NCBI GenBank assembly: GCA_027576995.1
Contig: JANBQC010000258.1
Span: 1-37,513 of the forward strand
DNA from: Dimargaris cristalligena
Lineage: Eukaryota; Kickxellomycota; Dimargaritomycetes; Dimargaritales; Dimargaritaceae
Length of the DNA stretch: 37,513 nt
Direction of reading: 5' to 3'
Shown here: piece by piece, positions 21,464-32,900 of the stretch
Numbering within the stretch: the stretch's first letter is position 1
How the letters are laid out: each line of letters opens with the position of its first letter
Position numbers and translations under genes: made by a program
The notes under the pieces: model-generated
The model's database searches: none
What the model was told of the DNA's origin: nothing
What the model saw: the letters and a program-made list of their open reading frames with translations, nothing else

Positions 21464-22973
21464 TTAATCTACCTCAGCTATGAATCCGGCCATTTGGCGT
21501 GGGGGGTATTCCACTTTAGCCCGGGGCCCCCACCGGTATTCGACCGTTCCTGAATAGGCCTCTCCCCCTCCGGAGGATGCCGCCGCTGAATTTCCACCAC
21601 CATGGGTACCACCGCTGCCTTGGCCATCACCATGGCCCAGGTTAATCCGTTCGAGATACCCCGTTTTAACCAGGGGCGCGAGAACAGTGGCAAAGGGGTA
21701 CTTTTCCTCTAAGGCCATATTAGGTGGTTGGACATCCAGTTTTTGAAGGTAGTATTCCAATCGATCTATACACGTGTAGTGGTAAAGTGGTGCTAGTGTG
21801 AGTGTTAGTGTGGGGGAGAGGGTTCTTTTTGGTTCGCTTGGTCCTTAAGTAAATCCATCTATATTATACTAGAGATGATGGATACTGTATACAGGAACCG
21901 ATAACCTTACCTGACGTTAAACTCATATTATTCAGAAAAATGAGGCTGAGCACTGTCGCCGTAATTCCCATCTGGCGGTTTTCGTTACTCCAGTCGAGAA
22001 CCCCCGGACCAGCCCCTTGGTTATAGTCGAGTACATTGCATAGCACCCAACCAAGTTTGACTTGGCTTTTTTCCTTCGATGCGGCCGCTAAATATCAATA
22101 TAATTGGGTTACAGCTGAGCAAGGCGGGTTAGTTATAATGTAGGTGTGATTTAGCGATAAATTTTAGGTTTAGTCCGGTTAGGAGCTATAGACAACAAAA
22201 CGAAAAAAAAAAGCCATAGTCACTCTTGGTTCAATTACCTCGTCGGGACACCTGACTAGTCGCGTTGGTGCCTTTCTCTCGAGCAGGAAGCTCAACGAGT
22301 TCCATGCCGAATATATCGCGGAGGCGTTTCTGGGCAGCCGCGAAAACTACCGGAAAGGACCGGGTGTTTTCGACCAGAACTGGATACACCAAAACAACGC
22401 GAACATTAGGAAAGACGGGAATGAGGAAATATTTGACAAGGTAAATCCAAAAGCCGGTAGGAAAATCGGGCAATTGTAAACAGACTGGCCGGGGGGGGAT
22501 AGTGGTATGGTATTGTAAACACCGCGAATATCAACCGCAAGTAAAGACCAAAATGACGGTAGAGTAAGGGGGGGAGGTCCTCAGCTTAGTGTAGACGGTT
22601 TAAGTGACTTACTTTTTTTGTTAATGTCGTCGCGTTTGATGATTTGCCTGCGGTATTCGGAAAAGAGGGCATACCGGACTACATCGCATGCTTTGCGCTC
22701 AAGAACCTAAATCAGGAAGGTGTAAATATCTAGCTATTGTGGTTTAGATGCCTATCTATCTATGTATCCATCTGTGTCAGTATCTGTTGTTGGAATTACT
22801 GGGGCGGAGTGGAAAATGGGTTGACAGGGCCCTTGGATAAAGGCGGCGTAAACTTGGGCTTGGTGTTTAGTTCACTGGTTTATAAACTACACTGTAGCTC
22901 TTACTTCGCTGAGAGGGGCCTCGACCTCATTTGTTTCAAGGACTGGGCTTGAACTGGGGCCGTGTTGGGACAT
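21464..22973 (-). CDS. NSE3: NSE3-like MAGE-domain subunit of the SMC5/6 complex
   Basis: Five exons (22973-22905, 22706-22613, 22379-22239, 22087-21911, 21765-21464) join in frame to 260 aa. Donors are GTAAGA, GTAAGT, GTAATT and GTAAGG; acceptors are TTTAG, TCCAG, TTTAG and TATAG. MAGE hallmarks run in order: CDVVRYALFSEYRRQIIKRD at about 30-50; RSFPVVFAAAQKRLRDIFGM then ELVEL (first winged helix, to ~85); MGITATVLSLIFLNNMSLTS near 141-160, where MAGE proteins have the L-L-x-x-x-L-x-L-I-F-x-x-G core; and VEYRWGPRAKVEYPPRQMAG near the end, the WGPR motif of the second winged helix. Nse3 binds Nse1 (RING) and Nse4 (kleisin) and DNA, supporting repair by SMC5/6 in the nucleus. A Gly/Ser-rich insert (HGDGQGSGGTHGGGNSAAAS) lies before the WGPR strand. 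The start ATG follows an AACC context, and exon 1 is polar and disordered. Exon borders are predictions; the family call is strong. Confidence 0.88.
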
Positions 22974-23566
22974 GGTTGGTATAATTACAATTTAAAGGGC
23001 GAAGCAGTCGAGAGGTCAATGTGCTTGGGGGGCAGTTACGGGATTGGCCGTTACCAAGGTGGCGAGTAGGCAAACGGGGGTGTTGGTCGAGAAGAATTCA
23101 AGTAAAGAATGCGTGGGTAATAACAGTGGATAAGCTGAATTCCCTACTTGGCGCTGGGCACCTTTCTTCCAAGTTAACCTCTTCCATCTTTCCAACACCG
23201 TTCGTTGTCTAGTACCCCCATACTCTGAAATCGGGATAGGATAGGTCACGTTATTTAAACTAGATGGGAGGGGGTGTATTGTAGAGGTATGCGGCCTTGG
23301 CTGTTGTTTATAGACATTGTGGTAGACCAGCGGCTGTGTATGCGTTTAACTGAGTTTAATACTAAAGCAAGCCCTGCACTCTTAATCCGGACGTGGCATG
23401 ATGCGGCAAATTAGGTCAAGAGGCATATATCCTTCGGTAGGCCAAGCTATCAACAGTATAGGTAACTGATGATGTAAAGTCCTTTTATGGCATGCTTCGT
23501 AGAGTCAACCGGGATGACTAAGGCATAAAAGTAAGGGACCACCCCATTTAATAAGCCCATTGCGAC
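22974..23566. other. Spacer between NSE3 and the next minus-strand gene
   Basis: About 590 bp with the NSE3 promoter and the 3' UTR of the upstream gene. Short ORFs on both strands (23016-23249 minus, 23021-23212 plus) overlap each other and show no family features. Confidence 0.45.
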
Positions 23567-24399
23567 TCAAGTGGGATTAGCCAGGACCACGGAAAAGGAG
23601 CTTGGCTGGGGGGAGAGGTTCTTCCCTCCAATATACGGGGATAGAGTATCAAATAGATCAGGCCAGTACGAATCAGGTGACTTGCGTGGTGGCGGGATCA
23701 TCCTCCCTGCATAGTCGGGGATTGGTTCGACATGGGATGCTGTTATTTTGTTTACATTTTCCCCGGTTGCATGGACATAGCTGTGGTTTTAATTGAAGGG
23801 GTAAAATGGTGGGGAGATCAGCCATTCCATAATCAACAAACCGGATGAGGCGTTTGGTTTTGTCATTCCGAAGGCGTTGTGTTATTGTTTTTATATTTGT
23901 CCTTACCCCCTCCTTCTCCTCCTGCTTATAGCATAGTATAGTATAATATAGTTCGGTTTGCGCAAGGGTAAGACGAGACCGACCAGAGCAAAGCAGTAAA
24001 TATCCCGGGCTCTATAGTGTGTAGTCGCATACCGAAAGATGAAGCTGGAAGGGGTTTCCCGGAATGTAATCGTAAATGGCTTTGCGTCGATAAAAAAGCC
24101 CGTTCGATCACCCTGCATCATCATCATCATCGAAACTCCGCTTGGTTGTGGGGTAACACCAGCGACGCGTCTGTGGTGGGGGAAGTTGGCCGCGGCGATT
24201 AAAATTAATTTATACGGATTGCCAAGCCAATCGAGGTCGGCATAGTATTCGCTGCCGAAGTGGGGGCCTTTGGCTAATAATCACCGGCAGTGGACTTTAT
24301 TTATTAGTTCCTGGCTATGGGAAGGCGCACGCGCTCGCGTCTCCCGCCTTGTTGTCTTATCTTCTCTTTACCCCCGTCGATGTACGCGTGTACGCGCAT
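23567..24399 (-). CDS. Unrecognised three-exon gene, 160 aa
   Basis: Exons 24399-24372, 24273-24033 and 23780-23567 join to 161 codons with a natural TGA. Introns are 98 nt (GTAAAG ... TTATTAG) and 252 nt (GTATGC ... CCACAG), with phases 1 and 2 kept. The product begins MRVHAYIDG, then AKGPHFGSEYYADLDWLGNP and a short hydrophobic strand (YKLILIAAANF). A run of five Met follows, then DRTGFFIDAKPFTITFRETP. The last exon (71 codons including the stop) reads YVHATGENVNKITASHVEPI and ends Pro/Ser-rich (PSSFSVVLANPT). Without the second splice the frame runs into an implausible Arg-rich end. There is no signal peptide and no motif I can name. It is transcribed away from the Rho gene, with about 540 bp between the two start codons. 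Evidence is the two long stop-free exons plus matching splice sites; a chance construct is possible. Confidence 0.5.
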
Positions 24400-24935
24400 A
24401 AGCGGCAGTGGTGGTCCCTGTTCCCCGGATGGTGTGGTGGGTATATCAAGGGACCCCTTCCACAGTCGTGGCCCTGGTCGTGTTTGGCCTCCTGGATACT
24501 GCCCTGCCTTAACTGTTCGCTGTGATCTTCATCTCTTCTTTTCTTCTCTCTTGTTCTCTTCTCTAATATAGTCTTACTATTACCCTCACTGTCTAATCCG
24601 CCGCCCCGCCCATCTCTCTTGTCTCCACTCCATCTCCTTTTCCTTCGTCTTTTGTCTATTCTCCGGATTACTTGTATTCCACTTCTCTTTCAACTCAACT
24701 CAACCCAGCCCAGCCCGCCAAGTTGCCTCATTCCCTCGTCTAAGCTCCGCACCGTTCTTCCCGCCTCTATCGGCCCACCCAGTCGCCCCGAACCCCTTAC
24801 TGTCAGTGCTGTTGACGGCTACTGTCCGAAAGCCCTCCTAGTTTTCAACCTCTCCCCGTTTCCCTACCGTCTGGTCGAGCGACCCGTATTTCGCGTGTCC
24901 TCACCTCTTCGTCAATAGCACACATACCCTCTACC
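24400..24935. promoter_or_regulatory. Shared divergent promoter region, CT-rich leader of the Rho gene
   Basis: The interval separates the start of the unknown minus-strand gene from the Rho ATG. From about 24490 it is strongly CT-rich on the plus strand, including TTCTTTTCTTCTCTCTTGTT and the pentamer run at 24691-24717. This is typical of promoter/5' UTR tracts of highly expressed fungal genes. No single binding site is resolved. Confidence 0.45.
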
Positions 24936-25724
24936 ATGAGCCGTGTAAGTCATTATTCTAAATCCACACGCATATACATATTTATATCTATATATACCAT
25001 GACTATATGCGCATTATATTTAATATTTGCTACACTTTCCTCGCTATCCCAGCTATAACCCCCCGTCCCCTCACTAACTGTACCCACTCCCCTGTAAAAT
25101 ACCCCATTCTCCATATCTACCCAGGTCATTCGCCGAGGCCCCCCGGACGCCCGCAAGAAGTTGGTCATTGTCGGCGACGGTAGTTGCGGCAAAACCTGCC
25201 TACTGATCATCTTCTCCACCAACATTTTCCCCGAAAAATACATCCCCACCGTCTTCGAAAACTATATCGCCGACGTGGAATACGACGGCAAGCGGATTGA
25301 GCTTGCCCTATGGGACACCGCCGGCCAGGAGGACTACGATCGGTTACGCCCCCTCTCCTACCCCGAAACTGATGTCATCCTCATTGCTTTTTCGGTTGAC
25401 TCCCCCCTGTCCCTCAAGAACGTCAAAGACCGCTGGTACCCCGAGGTGTCCCACTTCTGCGGGGATATTCCGACCATCTTGGTCGGCCTAAAAACCGACC
25501 TGCGTTACGACGCCGAAGTCAACAACGACTTGGCCATGTTTGGTCAGAAACCCGTGACGTACGAGCAGGGCGAGGCCATGGCTCGGCAAATCAACGCTAA
25601 AAAATACATGGAATGTTCGTCCAAGACTCGGCAGGGGGTCGATGATATATTTGAGGCGGCCACGAAACTGGCCATGTCCAATGGGCTGCAGCGGCTACGA
25701 AAGAAGATGTGTATTGTTCTCTGA
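24936..25724 (+). CDS. Rho-family small GTPase (Rho1/Rho2-like)
   Basis: Two exons: a 9-nt first exon (24936-24944, M-S-R) and 25125-25724, separated by a 180-nt intron (GTAAGT ... CCCAG), give 202 aa. Motifs: P-loop GDGSCGKT (20-27), effector loop [13 protein letters not shown] with Thr45, switch [19 protein letters not shown] with Gln71, G4 position GLKTDL, the Rho insert helix ([17 protein letters not shown]), and G5 ECSSK. The CAAX box CIVL (Cys199) follows RLRKKM; a terminal Leu predicts geranylgeranylation. Rho1-type GTPases at the plasma membrane activate beta-1,3-glucan synthase and Pkc1 and steer actin polarity. The G4 motif has Leu where Rho proteins usually have Asn, Thr or Cys before K-x-D. 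That divergence, and a C-terminal half close to Rho2 (KYMECSS), keeps me from choosing Rho1 over Rho2. All catalytic residues are present. Confidence 0.93.
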
Positions 25725-26994
25725 GTGTACCAGGGCCAGGTGTCTGCCACTTTGGGTCTCTCCTCACATTCCTATTATTATCCCTTTCTGTTTCTCCCAC
25801 TTCTCCGTTTGTATTACCCCTCCTCCTCCTTCTATTACAACTCTCTCCACACAAACACTCGGGGGCGTTCCCTCCCATTCACTCTCCCTACCACTGTATG
25901 TTAGTGGCCACCTCTTCTCTCTACCCCTTTTCACCTTCTCATTCTCTCTCTCTCTCTCTCTCCTTTATTAGTAGTCTCCCACGCTTAATTATACCTTTAG
26001 GCCACTTGGCGCGCTTGTGCCGTTTCCAATTCTACCTCCGTTGGATTGCCTGGCGTATTAGCCTGGTCCTATATTCCGACTCCCCTCTAACTATCCGCGT
26101 TTCTCTGTCTACCGTCATATTCAATCATGTCCCCCCTAACCCCTTCTCCGTAGTTTACTTTGCTGGATCATCGTGTCCTGGTTTGATTTGGACTTGGTTG
26201 ATCAGCCATTCGCGTGAGGCGCGCTGGCTTTATTCCCCCGGCCCTCCTCACCGCATTATTCTCCCATTACTCAGTTGTTTCCCCCTCTGATGCTAATACT
26301 TCCCCGACTTGTCTACGATTTATCTCGACCAGATTTGGCTAATTGATGCTGTTTGCCCTTTGCCTTTCCACATACATACAAATATACATATCTCTCGGTT
26401 ACAACCGTTTATATAGCATACTCCTTTATCCCCCTATACATTTTTATTACACATATACTCCCTTGCCCTCTTCTACCACTCCATGCTCGTTCCTGGTAAA
26501 TTATTGTATACTCTGTATATCGTTAACCGTGTACCATTCCCCGATAACACAACCCCCATTAAATCATATCAACCGTAACCAATTCCTTACCTCCAGCTGG
26601 TGTTTCCTCAACGGACAAATAGCTAGTGTTCGAGCAAAGTATAGGTGTATTTTGGAATTGCTTAGTTAAACAAAGTTTAGTGTGATGCATTGTCAAACTA
26701 AAATAAATGGGCTTATGATGGTTGTGGAAAAATCAACCATTTATCTCGTGTACACTGAAGGATGACAGTATACACTAAGTCACGCTCCAATTGAGTTCCC
26801 CCCAAAGTGCCCATTCCGAATCAATGGGCCATATTGACCAGTTCCCTCATGCCTGCTTTTTTTTGCCCAGGCAATTCGCTCCATTACCTTTTTCCTAATT
26901 CCATTGATACCATTTATTACCTTTATTACTGGCCAATAAAACCCATTTCTTTGCTTTCCCCTCCTATTATCACTATATTACCCCACACACTGCC
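25725..26994. other. CT-rich spacer: Rho 3' region and HAUS7-like gene leader
   Basis: About 1.3 kb, pyrimidine-rich on plus throughout, probably the Rho 3' UTR followed by the promoter and leader of the next gene. The long ORF at 25709-26290 is a by-product of this base bias. A CCAAT box (26931-26935, in GGCCAATAAAAC) lies about 60 nt before the ATG at 26995. Confidence 0.45.
25943..25962. repeat. (TC)10 microsatellite
   Basis: A perfect TC run lies in the pyrimidine-rich region after the Rho gene. Similar short runs occur at 28918-28934 (inside intron 6 of the HAUS7-like gene) and near 32331-32345. Confidence 0.9.
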
Positions 26995-29955
26995 ATGTCC
27001 AATGCCGAAGCCTACCTCGTCGGTCGCTTGCGGACTTTGAACTGTCCCCATGCTCACCTCATCAGCTGGTCCAGTTTCCTCGGTGAACCCGACGACCGCC
27101 AACGCTGCGGCCCATTATCGTCTTCAGCCGTACTCATACTCCACTGGGTGGTCGAGCAGTAAGTAAGCGGTTTCCCAGCCTTGAAATGAGGGTAGGGGGG
27201 AGGGAGGTTCTCCCCTTTCCTCTCCCCGGGTTAAATGGGGCTGTTGGCGCTGTTGTTGTGTACCTGTGGATTTATATACATATATATACCTATTCTAATC
27301 AATATACTTCGTAGAATTGGGTTGAGCTCCATATATTTATCATGCTATTAGGATATGGGATGAAATCGGAGACCCCCATGGCGGCTTAGCGAACTCGAAT
27401 CGTGGAATCCATTCCAAAGCCAGTCCCACCGATCGATTAAAAGGTAAATTTTCCGGCTATGCTTTTTTCCCCCCAACCTGCTTTCCCCTGTCTGGGCAAA
27501 TATAAAGAATCTTTATATCTGACAACGGGCAAATGTCACCCAAGCTGAACCATTATGTTAAAAGTAGGATCATACTTGACTTCTGTATTGAACTTTTATT
27601 ACAATGCTGCTGGGCTCGCTGATGGCCGGAATTATCATGAAGTATAGATGTTTTAGATGCTTTGCGCTACTTGGGTATTTGCAACCCTAGTGAAATCCAA
27701 ACCCTTCAGGTAAGGGTAATTTTATGCTCCTTTGGTCTATTCCAGTGGTTAAAATCGTGCATTACCCCCACCCCAGTATAGTTCAATGATGTAGCACACT
27801 CGAGGCCGGCATTTCAACATTTTGAGGCCTGTATAAAAAATAGATCGACTTTATTTGAATTTTTCATATATATATAACCACTAATACTGCTATCATTCAA
27901 TACCACACTACAGGAATCTCACCCATTCGAAAATCGACTTGAAGTAGTTCACCATATTTTGGATTTCTTGGGCCCCGGCGTTTCCAATCCATCGAACGAG
28001 TCTTCGGGGGAGATCCTGCCCAATCCTGAATTCAATCCCGGCTCCTCTAGATTAGGTATGGGCCTGGAAGACCAAACCCACGTCCACGTCCAATTGTTGG
28101 ACACCCTAGCCGCGGGCCACCTAAATGGTCTATTCAGTACACAGCCAGGCCTCTTTAGTGGCGAATGGAGCCATATTGCCGAGCGACCAATTAAGTAAGT
28201 AGGCCAGACTCTATATTACTACACGATTTCTCGCAAGAGGCTGGCCTTATCAATAATCGTAATGTAGGTTAACTATCCATGGGTATATTAACTGGGTTAA
28301 ATGTCTATGTTTTACATTTTATTGATTACTAATCCGCAACTTTGTAAAATGATACCCATGATTTTATTTAATGGCCTATACTCACAGGTCAGCGGATACG
28401 AAGTCCACGGAGCTGACCCGAACAGCGGTATTGCAAACATATCAAGAGATGAAACATAGCCTTGGGCAGCTCGAAGCATTACTGAGAGAAGCAGAGGTAT
28501 GTCGCCAAATTTTCCCGACATAATCAAGTCGCTAAGCCATCACATATCCATCCCATTCCATGCCAACGCACCTCGCATTGGATTCGTATCCCAGCTCCAT
28601 AGGTGTTGAACGAGGTCATTTACGTTGACAGATTATTATTCTTATTCTTACCGCCGTTGTTGATTCTATGAAACACCATATTGGAATATATATATATATA
28701 TATTCGCCATCTCAGGCTCAGCGTCCCCCGGTTATAGAAGAGGACCCGATTCAGCTTTACCGGGAATTGGCCGGCCTTCGCGGCCAGCTGAATATACTAG
28801 GCAAAGAATTCAGGCAAGTATTCGCCGCCGATTTTGAAACATGGGTTGCCAATTCCGCCGTTCAACTGGAAAACCAACGCAAAGTCATGCTTCCTGGTGA
28901 GTTCATTCACTCCCATTCTCTCTCTCTCTCTCTCGATTTTTATGTCACCCACCCATTCTTTTCTACATTATTTTGGTTTTTTGGGGGGGGGCGAAAATGC
29001 ATCTTAACACTAACCCATTTAGTAAGCGCGGGAGGGGGGCACCTAACTTGAAACGCCGGACTCTACTCATCCTCTCACCTAATTATTATTTTCTTATCCG
29101 GCCAAACTAACTTTGATTTATACTCTACATGGCCTTGGGTACATGCAATTTTTGCTGCACATTGGTTCGGCAGAACTGGGCCCCAATATCCGTCTGTTAA
29201 ACCAGCGGGTGGCGCAATTCCAAGCGGTAGGTGGATTATGTATTATAGTAATGGGGGGGGGGTGTTACGGTATTATTAGAGGTATAAGGGGGGGGAGAGG
29301 GTCGGTTCGGGCTAAAAATGGCCATATGATCTTCCACCACCTTTTACCTGCCGTTCGCATCGGAATACCGTCTCGCCGACTGCGTTCTCGTCGGAAATGA
29401 GGCACTTTCTTATATATTAGTTTATTTCAGTTGTCATAGGGCAGTAGCAGTATATGGCAACACTTGTGTATACTAATCAACGGTGTACATAGTCTCCGAC
29501 AGCGAATGCGGTAGCCTCAGCTTAGCAGGGTGGTGCTTACCTGAAATTTGGCCTGGTTTTTAATCGTGTGTGAGCCACCGAAAGGGCCTACCTTCTGACT
29601 GAGCCATATCCTTTTACGCGTATATTGACGGCTACTGACCCTTTTGGAATTTATTCTTACGTTTATTTTCTTTTCTATTCTGGGCCAACCCGCGCTAATG
29701 CCCCCCTCCCTCTGTTCGTCCATCGCCTCCAACCTCCTCTTCGTTTAGCTATTGCATCAATTGGGGACCATTCCGCTTAATATTCAGGCCATTAATAATC
29801 ACGCGGTAGCAGCCCAACCAGATAGTGGTGGCGTATTACCCAACTCCACGGACGCAACTCCCTCCCACGGGAGGCTTAAGCAGGCCGGTGAGCAATTGCG
29901 CGGTACCATTGCCCAATTGCAGACCCAGCTCGCCACTTTAAACGAGGGTTCCTAA
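26995..29955 (+). CDS. HAUS7: HAUS7-like augmin complex subunit (eight exons)
   Basis: Eight exons (26995-27158, 27352-27443, 27648-27709, 27914-28194, 28388-28496, 28716-28896, 29174-29226, 29749-29955) join in frame to 382 aa; human HAUS7 is about 368. Every intron is GT-AG: donors GTAAGT, GTAAAT, GTAAGG, GTAAGT, GTATGT, GTGAGT, GTAGGT; acceptors end in TAG or CAG; lengths 193-522 nt. The N-terminus AYLVGRLRTLNCPHAHLISW matches the L-K-D-L-N-C-P start of HAUS7. Then LILHWVVEQIWDEIGD parallels E-I-L-E-W-x-x-x-x-V-W, and LRYLGICNPSEIQTLQ ... LEVVHHILDFLG parallels the next helical block. From about 200 the protein is helical and coiled-coil-like (MKHSLGQLEALLREAE, LYRELAGLRGQLNILGKEF). It ends with QLRGTIAQLQTQLATLN. 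Augmin recruits gamma-tubulin to existing spindle microtubules; HAUS7 pairs with HAUS2, HAUS6 and HAUS8 in the microtubule-binding half. Gene structure is well supported; the HAUS7 identity is from remembered sequence and is moderate. Confidence 0.72.
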
Positions 29956-32900
29956 TCATTGCCGCCGAGAAAGGTCTACGGAGACACCATAATCATAAGA
30001 GAGAGTCAGGCTATTATGCTAAATCCGGTGATCAGTGCGAGCTCTGATGGGCATTGCAGTATCAACTGTTTTTATATATATAAAGGGATTGTTTATTTAC
30101 TCCCTCTCTCACGCTTACATATGAACCTCCCCCCTTTTTTTAGTTTTTCCGGGAAGGAGTGGGGCTGCCCCCCCGGGTTCCCAAGTCGGTCGTTAGCTAA
30201 CTGATTTCCTGTTGATCACAAGACTGATAAATCTATCCGGTTATTCATAAGGCCCACTGCATTAATGACATAACATATATATAATGAAATCGACTCATTT
30301 GATGGTATTGGGGTATTCATCGTAATACTGAGCGGACAAGGTAGGAGGATAGGCGCTGGTTTGAGATCCCCCTCTCCAATTTATCAGTTACACCTGCCTT
30401 CCACGGAGGCTTGTTGCCCCCGGACGCCACTTCGACTAGGGACCAGGCATGTATAGGCACTTTGAAGAACCAGTGGGCGGTTTAGTGTTACAGTGATTAG
30501 TGGTTGTGCGAATAGGGAAACACTGCGCACCCATTTTAGCACTGAATATAACCCGTTAGATCCCGCAGTTTTATCAATCAGTTAGTGTGACATCTGGTCC
30601 CTATTTTTTGAAGGAATATCTGATTCGGACCGGTCTACACGGTAGTTCGGGTGGTGTTCTCGGCTACAGTATTGGGGGAAATGGGGTGAGTTGGACAGAT
30701 TCTAAGTTGCCCCGTAGTCTGACGAGACCCTCCCCCACCTCTTTCCCCTTTGGCGTTTCCTGTATCTAATGAATAGGTCGTGTCTGAAAACAGTTAACTA
30801 CCAGTTGAAGTGTCCGTCTCTTCTAGACATGCACCCACCCGCCCTCTTCACCCGACTTCTTTTCATTCTTTGGTTTATTCCTGTAACCCTGGGATCAGTT
30901 GACCTAACCGACCGACATGGCCATAACAAAAAAGGAGGGACACGCCACCTGTAGAAGGAGAACTGGTGAATAAAATCCCATTTTTTATTTTAAAAATATT
31001 AATAGTAATCATTGTATTCATAGCTGTAGACGAATGTAGAGTCAGTCACACCTCCGCATCCTGTCGGATCCATACTGCCCGTAGATCTTCCGCGGGTAGT
31101 TTAGTATAATAGAAGTCTCCCATTATCTGGGGCTACCCTCCTCCTTTCAAATATCCAACCCTCCCAATTCACAAGACTTCTGCTTCGCATGGAGTTGCAT
31201 ACCTTTCCCTCAGCCAACCACGACTGCAGTCCCTCCCCCTCCCCTTCGTCATCTCCGTCTTTCGAGCCCCGCGGTGCGTCGTTGCCATTCCATGGGAACC
31301 ATGCCATCGTCACTCTCTGGGTCAATGGGTGCCGTAGGCAGAGACTTACCACCCTACTATATGACTCTTGATCTCATTTGTTGAATTCACTTGTCCGGGT
31401 AAGATAAACTCAATTCAGCTCGCAAATCCTTGGCATATGCCTGTACTTGATCCCTATAGGTACGGGATGAAGTGCTCTGTTTTCCTGTTGCAATTACCCA
31501 AGATTATACCTATTTCTCCGGTCCATGATTACCGTGTCTATTTAAATAAAGACTGGATTATCCACAATAAATAAAATATATATGATGATCGATTGGTGAC
31601 CCTGTTTCTTTATTCTGTCAATTGGATTTATCCGCCGACAGCAGTTCATACTCACGGTCGATCCGGACTTTACCATTATATACAGTTGGCCCAAAGTAGG
31701 CATCCCAGCCGAGGTGACGGCCAAGTGATTAACCTGCGGAGAAGAATGTAATAGGAAATGATCATGCAAATGAAAATGAAAATGAGGATGGGTGCGGATC
31801 AATTGGTATAATTGTAACTGGAAAACTACCCCGAGATGGCCTTTTTTTACTCCCCCCCTCCCCTCCCCTTGCCAAGCCTGACTATTATTTAATAACCATA
31901 CATTGGGACACAAGTTTTGGTAGATTTCCAAGGATTAGAGCTTTTCATAGTCGCCCACCGACCGCTTGAATAATAAATACGCGAGGGTATAGTTGAAAGA
32001 AATAAGAGACTCCTAGACCCCTCGGAAACTTAGCTTTGCCATTCCTATTCAATGTACGTTTTCTTTTAAAAAAATAAATATATAAATGTAGATCAGAGAG
32101 TAGGCGTCCTCCCCATGGCCCCGACAGCCTGTCTTGATATAGACGATTTGCCATGATATTCGGTCGGTACTTCTATATGGGAACCGCAAAGCCAAAGTAG
32201 TCTCCACCATGGAGATGGCTGCGATTGGCATTTTCCACGGGACGTTCAGTTTGGCACTGTTATCGGTCGGATGATGGGTCAGTCTGCATTATCAATTGAA
32301 CATCAAGCGATCCGGCAACAGGGAATAACCCTCTCTCTCTCTCTCCCTTGATGCTAATCTAATCCACAGTGTCTTTCGTGTATCTTCCAGTAGCTCGACC
32401 TGCCAACCTATCAGTATGGCTTTGGGGCATTTGTATTGCAGATGTAGTATTTTCTGCTACGGCTGATGGCAATCATTTCGCGCTCCTAAAGCCATAGGAA
32501 GTTTATTCGTTTGAGTACATGGAAGCCCGAATTACCGCCCTGTATATCCCCCATTTTCTCCCTTCCGAGGACTTCTTCGTGATTGAAACTGAGATTTTGA
32601 TCCCAACCTAATAAAATTCCCACAGTCATATCGATAAATTAGCCGTTCTAGAATATCCGATTTGTACGACCTAGCCCTTCCCCAACCACACCCACCAGCT
32701 AATACCTGGAAGTCGGGCTCCCAATCATCTGGCGAAAATCGGCCATTCTTTGATATAATCAATCGATTGCTGATTCTCCTCTATATAGCGGCCTATGGTT
32801 AATGTCATGCGTGAGTAATAGAGGGCAGCCGGATGAATTACAATGATCATTTGAGGCATCCCCTCCCTCTTTCCGACGGTTCGCTTCCACCGGCCGGTGT

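Noticed and set aside
25709..26290. 193-codon plus-strand ORF overlapping the Rho 3' end
   Set aside because: Pure pyrimidine-bias product (Leu/Ser/Pro runs from CT-rich DNA) that overlaps the Rho stop; no domain, no start context.
32150..32270. Hotdog-thioesterase-like words (NRSHLHGG, SMVETTLALRF) on the minus strand
   Set aside because: The two words come from different frames over the same bases, so they cannot belong to one protein; chance resemblance.
32735..32870. Minus-strand open segment reading MPQMIIVIHPAALYYSRMTL and on to a stop
   Set aside because: It overlaps, in another frame, the exon candidate 32780-32706, and only one can be real; kept as a warning that short open frames here look protein-like by chance.
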